Part shown: positions 60,366 to 64,000 of the stretch, in pieces | Position numbering within the stretch: the first letter of the stretch is position 1 | Layout: every line of letters begins with the position of its first letter | From: Hevea brasiliensis | Taxonomy: Eukaryota > Streptophyta > Magnoliopsida > Malpighiales > Euphorbiaceae | Direction: 5' to 3' | NCBI RefSeq assembly: GCF_030052815.1 | Contig: NC_079493.1 | Coordinates: 120,615,132 to 120,679,131, forward strand | DNA: 64,000 nucleotides | Program-made: the position numbers and the translations under genes | Notes under the pieces: model-generated | The model's input: the letters and a program-made list of their open reading frames with translations, nothing else | The model's database searches: none | What the model was told of the DNA's origin: nothing

Positions 60366-60869
60366 ATGTATTTGATCAAAATCACTTTGAAAATTTCTGA
60401 TGATTTTAAATTGGATACTATTGCTCTCTTTGATACAGGTGCTGACCTCAATTGTATCAAGGAAGGAATAATTCCAAAAAAATTTCAAGAAGCCACTAAA
60501 GAGAGGCTCAAAGCTGCAAATAACTCTTATCTAAAAATTGATTCAAAAGCTGATGCACACGTTTCTAACAATGGTTTGCATATCAAAACTTCATTTTTAC
60601 TAGTGCATAACATACATCATATTGTTATATTTGGCACTCTATTTATTAATCTCATTACTCCATATTTTGTGAATTATGATCATATTTCTGCAAAGCTTAA
60701 AGGAAAAAGAATTATTTTTCCTTTTGTTGAAAAGCCTCAAACTCACAATTTAAATATTATTAAAGCCTATTATGTTTATGAAAATCAATTGAACTGCTTG
60801 ATTTTATCAAAAGAAAGAGATCTTCAAGATTTGAAAAAGAATGTTTCTTTTCATAGACTAGAACACTAG
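60366..60869 (+). pseudogene. pararetrovirus aspartic protease region
   Basis: The frame carries the retropepsin active site DTGAD (in IALFDTGADLNCIKEGIIPK) about 24 codons in. It is open for 167 codons and meets a stop just before the inserted solo LTR. The protease would process the polyprotein. Confidence 0.7.
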
Positions 60870-60878
60870 CTCCAAAGC

Positions 60879-60883
60879 GCTGC
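60879..60883. repeat. target-site duplication GCTGC, left copy
   Basis: GCTGC abuts the start of the solo LTR and is repeated at 62499-62503. Confidence 0.85.
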
Positions 60884-62498
60884 TGATGCATACATTTTGC
60901 ATAGTCATTTAGGTCTAATTTCATAGCCATTTTATTTTATTATTAGTTATTTTTAGCTAATTTCATTAGTTATTTAGTTAGTTTTTCATAATTGTCAATT
61001 TCGGATTAATTGGTAATTTTTACTTTGTTTTGTTGGAAAAATGGTATTTTTGAAGGACTGAAGAGAAATTTTGCCATTGAGGAGTGACTTCTACAGCCAA
61101 AGATGTCAAAAACAAGTTTTCAAGCTGAAATATGCATTGACCAAATTGTGCATAACTTGCCGCATAAGCTATGCGGATCTGCATAAGGAGAAAAATCACT
61201 GTTCCAATACCTGCCGAAATGTGCATAAGGAGACTGCATAGCTTATGCACATTCACGCCTCCCTTATGCACTTTCACGGAATTGTGCATAACCTATGCAC
61301 CAAGTCATGATTTCGCATAAGTGAACCAGAAACCAGTAGCGCATAAGGGACTGCATGACTTATGCAGTCCACTTATGCAGTCCCATAAAGAGTTCATTAA
61401 TGAGCTGGCAGAAGATTCCCTCAAAAAAATCCCTCCTCAAACACACCATTTTAGGGCTCCATGTCAAAAAATGCTATAAATAGCCTCATTTCCCATTTTA
61501 GAAGGGGGAGAAGGAGCAGAAAAGGAAAGGAAGAGGAGAGGCAGCAGCTGAAGAGTCACTTTCACCTTCCACACCATTTTCAACCAAGATTTGCAGATTT
61601 CTTTCTTTCCTTACATTTTTCCTACATTTCTAGTGTTTAATTTCTTGTTTCTTAGCTTAGATTAAAGCTTTATTTCCATTTAAACTCAATATATCTTGTA
61701 AGCATTATGGGTAGTGAGTAGTTTTATTTTGATTCTGGAGTAAGGGTTGTAATATTTGAGATATTTTGTGGATTTTGATTGGGTAATCCATATTTTGTGG
61801 TCTTAATGAGTTTTATTCATTTCTTGTGTGCTTAATGACATGCTTAGTGTAGGATCCCATTGAGTAATGTTCTTAATCCATGGTTGAGGCACCGAAAGGA
61901 GAAGGCCTTGTGATAGATAATCAAGAAATTGGACTTAATTAACTTAGCTCTAGAAATAGACTAAGGATTAAGAGGATTTACAGATTAATTAAAGAACTTA
62001 ATGGGTCTTAATTAACTCTAACTCCACGAAAGTAGGATTAGATTGATTAAGGCACTCTTTGTCTCACTCGAAAGGGTATTCAAAGGATTTAAGAATTAAT
62101 CTCCTTAAAACCCGTAAGTTCCACGAGATTGGATAACCAATTTAAAATCCCAAAATAGCTCGAATATGAAATCCTGAACTCCGGAATCGCCTTTTTATCA
62201 TTGTTAATTTCCAATCAAATTTAATTGCTTACCATTTTAAATTTTGCCTTACTTGAACTTGCTATTTCAATTTGATGCAATTTTAGTTTAATTAATACAT
62301 TGTTGGATAGATTATTAATTTTGTACATATAGATTTCATACTCCAATACCCATCAATTTATTACTTTAATTTCAAAAATAGTCCAAATTAGTTAGAACTT
62401 TTATATCAAAAATTCAATCATTAACACAACTCCTCGTGGGAACGATATCTTTTCTATATTACTTGTATGACCCGTGCACTTGCGGTTGGGCCACATCA
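60884..62498 (+). repeat. solo LTR of the Athila-2 family
   Basis: This 1615-bp segment starts TGATGCATACATTTTGCATA and ends GCACTTGCGGTTGGGCCACATCA. It is collinear with the Athila-2 LTRs in reverse complement. No internal Athila sequence follows, and GCTGC flanks it on both sides. It is therefore a solo LTR left by recombination between two LTRs of a full element. It carries the same TGCATAAG/TTATGCA motifs (61140-61390). It differs at many sites from the Athila-2 LTRs, so it is older or from a sister subfamily. Confidence 0.92.
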
Positions 62499-62503
62499 GC
62501 TGC
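62499..62503. repeat. target-site duplication GCTGC, right copy
   Basis: Same five bases as 60879-60883; viral sequence continues directly after it. Confidence 0.85.
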
Positions 62504-63939
62504 TCTCCAGAAAAGGATTTCTCTTCTCCAAAATCAACTTGAAAATTCTATTTGTTCTGATCTTCCAAATGCTTTTTGGGAAAGAAAACAATATGTTGTT
62601 GACCTTCCGTAATAAAATGATTTTCATGAATCCCAAATTCCAACAAAAGCTCGCCCTATTCAAATGAATAAAGATCTTGAACTTCACTGTCAAAAAGAAA
62701 TTGCTTATTTGCTTTCAAAAGGTTTAATCTCTCCTTCCAGGTCCCCCCTGGAGTTGTGCTACTTTTTATGTTAATAAATCTTCTGAAATTGAAAGAGGTG
62801 TTCCCTGACTAGTTATTAATTACAAGCCTCTTAATCAAGCTTTAAAATGGATTAGGTACCCTATTCTAAAAAAAAAAGATCTTCTTCAAAAACTTTTTGC
62901 TGCAAATATCTTTTTAAAATTTGATATGAAATCTGGTTTTTGGCAAATTCAAATAACTCCTAAAGATCGTTACAAAACTGCTTTCACTGTTCCTTTTGGC
63001 CAATTTGAATGAAAAGTTATGCCATTTCGTTTGAAAAATGCTCCATTCGAATTCTAAAGAATTATGAATGATATCTTTAATCCATATTCTGCTTTCTGCA
63101 TTGTTTACATTGATGATGTCTTAATTTTTTTCATCCTCTGTTGAACAGCATTTCAAGCATCTGAACACTTTTTTGCTTGTTGCCAAAAGAATGGTCTAGC
63201 TGTCTCTAAATCTAAGATGAGTCTTTTCCATACTAGAATTAGGTTTTTAGGACACTATATTTCAAAAGGCACCATCTCTCCTATAGAAAGGTCTCTTGCT
63301 TTTGTTGACAAATTTTCTGATAAAATTCTTGAGAAAACCCAGCTTCAGAGATTTCTAGGATGTCTAAACTATGTTCTGGATTTCTACCCAAATCTTAATA
63401 AGATCCTCCAACCTCTTCATGACAGACTCAAGAAAAATCCAAAGCCTTAAACGTAAGAACATACCCTTATTGTTCAGAAAATAAAAGCCCAAATTAGAGA
63501 AATTCCTTGCTTACACTTAGCCGACCCCAATGCTTTAGAAATTGTCGAAACTGATGCTTCTGAAGTCTTATATGGAGGAATATTAAAACAAAAGAAAAAA
63601 GATAAAAAAGTTATAGTTCAGTATGTTTCTGGACATTGGGATAGTACCCAGAAAAATTATTCCACTATTAAAAAGGAAGTTTTGTCTATAGTTATATGTA
63701 TTCAAAAATTTCAAAGTGATTTACTCAATCAAAAATTCCTTTTGAGAATAGATTGCAAATCTGCAAAAGAAATTTTAAAAAATGATGTTCAAAATATTGC
63801 TTCAAAACAGATTTTTGCTAGATGGCAAGCTATTTTGAGTATTTTTTATTTTGATATTGAATATATTAAAGGAGATATGAATTTTTTTCCCGACTTCTTG
63901 ACTCGTGAACTTTTGCAGACCCCTCACCATGATTCCTAG
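62504..63939 (+). pseudogene. pararetrovirus reverse transcriptase-RNase H, broken
   Basis: Recognisable RT stretches include KFDMKSGFWQIQI and the catalytic YIDDV box near 63105-63120. RNase H follows, with ETDASE near 63548 and a C-terminal FPDFLTREL to TAG 63937-63939. Several in-frame stops and frameshifts lie between 62600 and 63150, and another stop near 63450. The absence of an integrase domain separates it from the retrotransposons in the window. Confidence 0.8.
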
Positions 63940-64000
63940 AAAACCACCAAGAGATTCACCAAAGGAGAAAAAAGACTCAAAAGTAAAATCTAACTTCCTC
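63940..64000 (+). other. sequence after the RNase H stop, cut by the window edge
   Basis: A short Lys/Pro-rich frame beginning MIPRKPPRDSPKGEKRLKSK starts at ATG 63930 and overlaps the end of the RNase H frame, but too little is visible to say whether it is a further viral ORF. Confidence 0.3.

Larger units (their letters stand above)
57697..63939 (+). mobile_element. endogenous pararetrovirus (Caulimoviridae), broken copy
   Basis: In one direction the region encodes remains of a movement protein, a coat protein with zinc knuckle, an aspartic protease, and reverse transcriptase with RNase H, without integrase. This order and set is that of plant pararetroviruses. The copy starts in mid movement protein, has many stops and frameshifts, and is split by a solo LTR (60884-62498). 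MP through RT on one strand is compatible with a single-polyprotein genus of petuvirus/florendovirus type, but I cannot fix the genus by eye. Such copies are inherited genomic remnants; this one cannot encode a virus. Confidence 0.85.

Overview
This window is AT-rich plant nuclear DNA, almost certainly from a eudicot. Three things point there: nested Ty1/copia and Ty3/gypsy (Athila-type) LTR retrotransposons fill about half of it, the kinase genes carry spliceosomal introns with GT/AG borders, and an endogenous caulimovirid (plant pararetrovirus) copy sits at the right end. I cannot name the species from the sequence. I see no rRNA, tRNA, CRISPR or prokaryotic feature.

Layout. 1-32.8 kb is a stack of nested retrotransposons. 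The oldest visible layer is a decayed SIRE-type copia element on the + strand (16.29-17.94 kb and 32.72-32.83 kb). An Athila element on the + strand (Athila-1, 4.27-16.29 kb) lies in its gag region, and a second copia element on the - strand (1-4.26 kb, continuing off the left edge) lies in the Athila-1 gag. A complete 14.8 kb Athila element on the - strand (Athila-2, 17942-32723, target duplication TCTAG) splits the SIRE integrase. Both Athila elements have gag, pol and a third env-position ORF, all broken by stops and frameshifts. Athila-2 also contains a 12-unit tandem array with a 72-75 bp period.

34.3-57.3 kb is a cluster of PERK/RLCK-like kinase modules on the - strand. Five modules share one seven-exon plan with conserved intron phases. 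Exon by exon, with GT/AG borders, they join in frame into two predicted multi-kinase proteins. One is a three-kinase gene (45659-53427, 22 exons, 1004 codons: kinase-kinase-pseudokinase). The other is a two-kinase gene (34337-40831, 14 exons, 604 codons: kinase-pseudokinase). This is the architecture of tandem kinase proteins, a class known in plant immunity. In both, the last module has lost the HRD aspartate and turned the DFG aspartate into Glu, yet stays open. A lone last exon at 57.2 kb and a 3'-flanking segment present three times show that a third locus existed. LINE 3' fragments and MITE-like elements lie in introns and spacers.

57.7-63.9 kb is a broken endogenous pararetrovirus on the + strand: movement protein, coat protein with zinc knuckle, protease, then reverse transcriptase/RNase H. 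It is interrupted by a solo LTR of the Athila-2 family (60884-62498, target duplication GCTGC). All coordinates come from reading the sequence; splice sites and domain names have not been tested by transcripts or profile searches.
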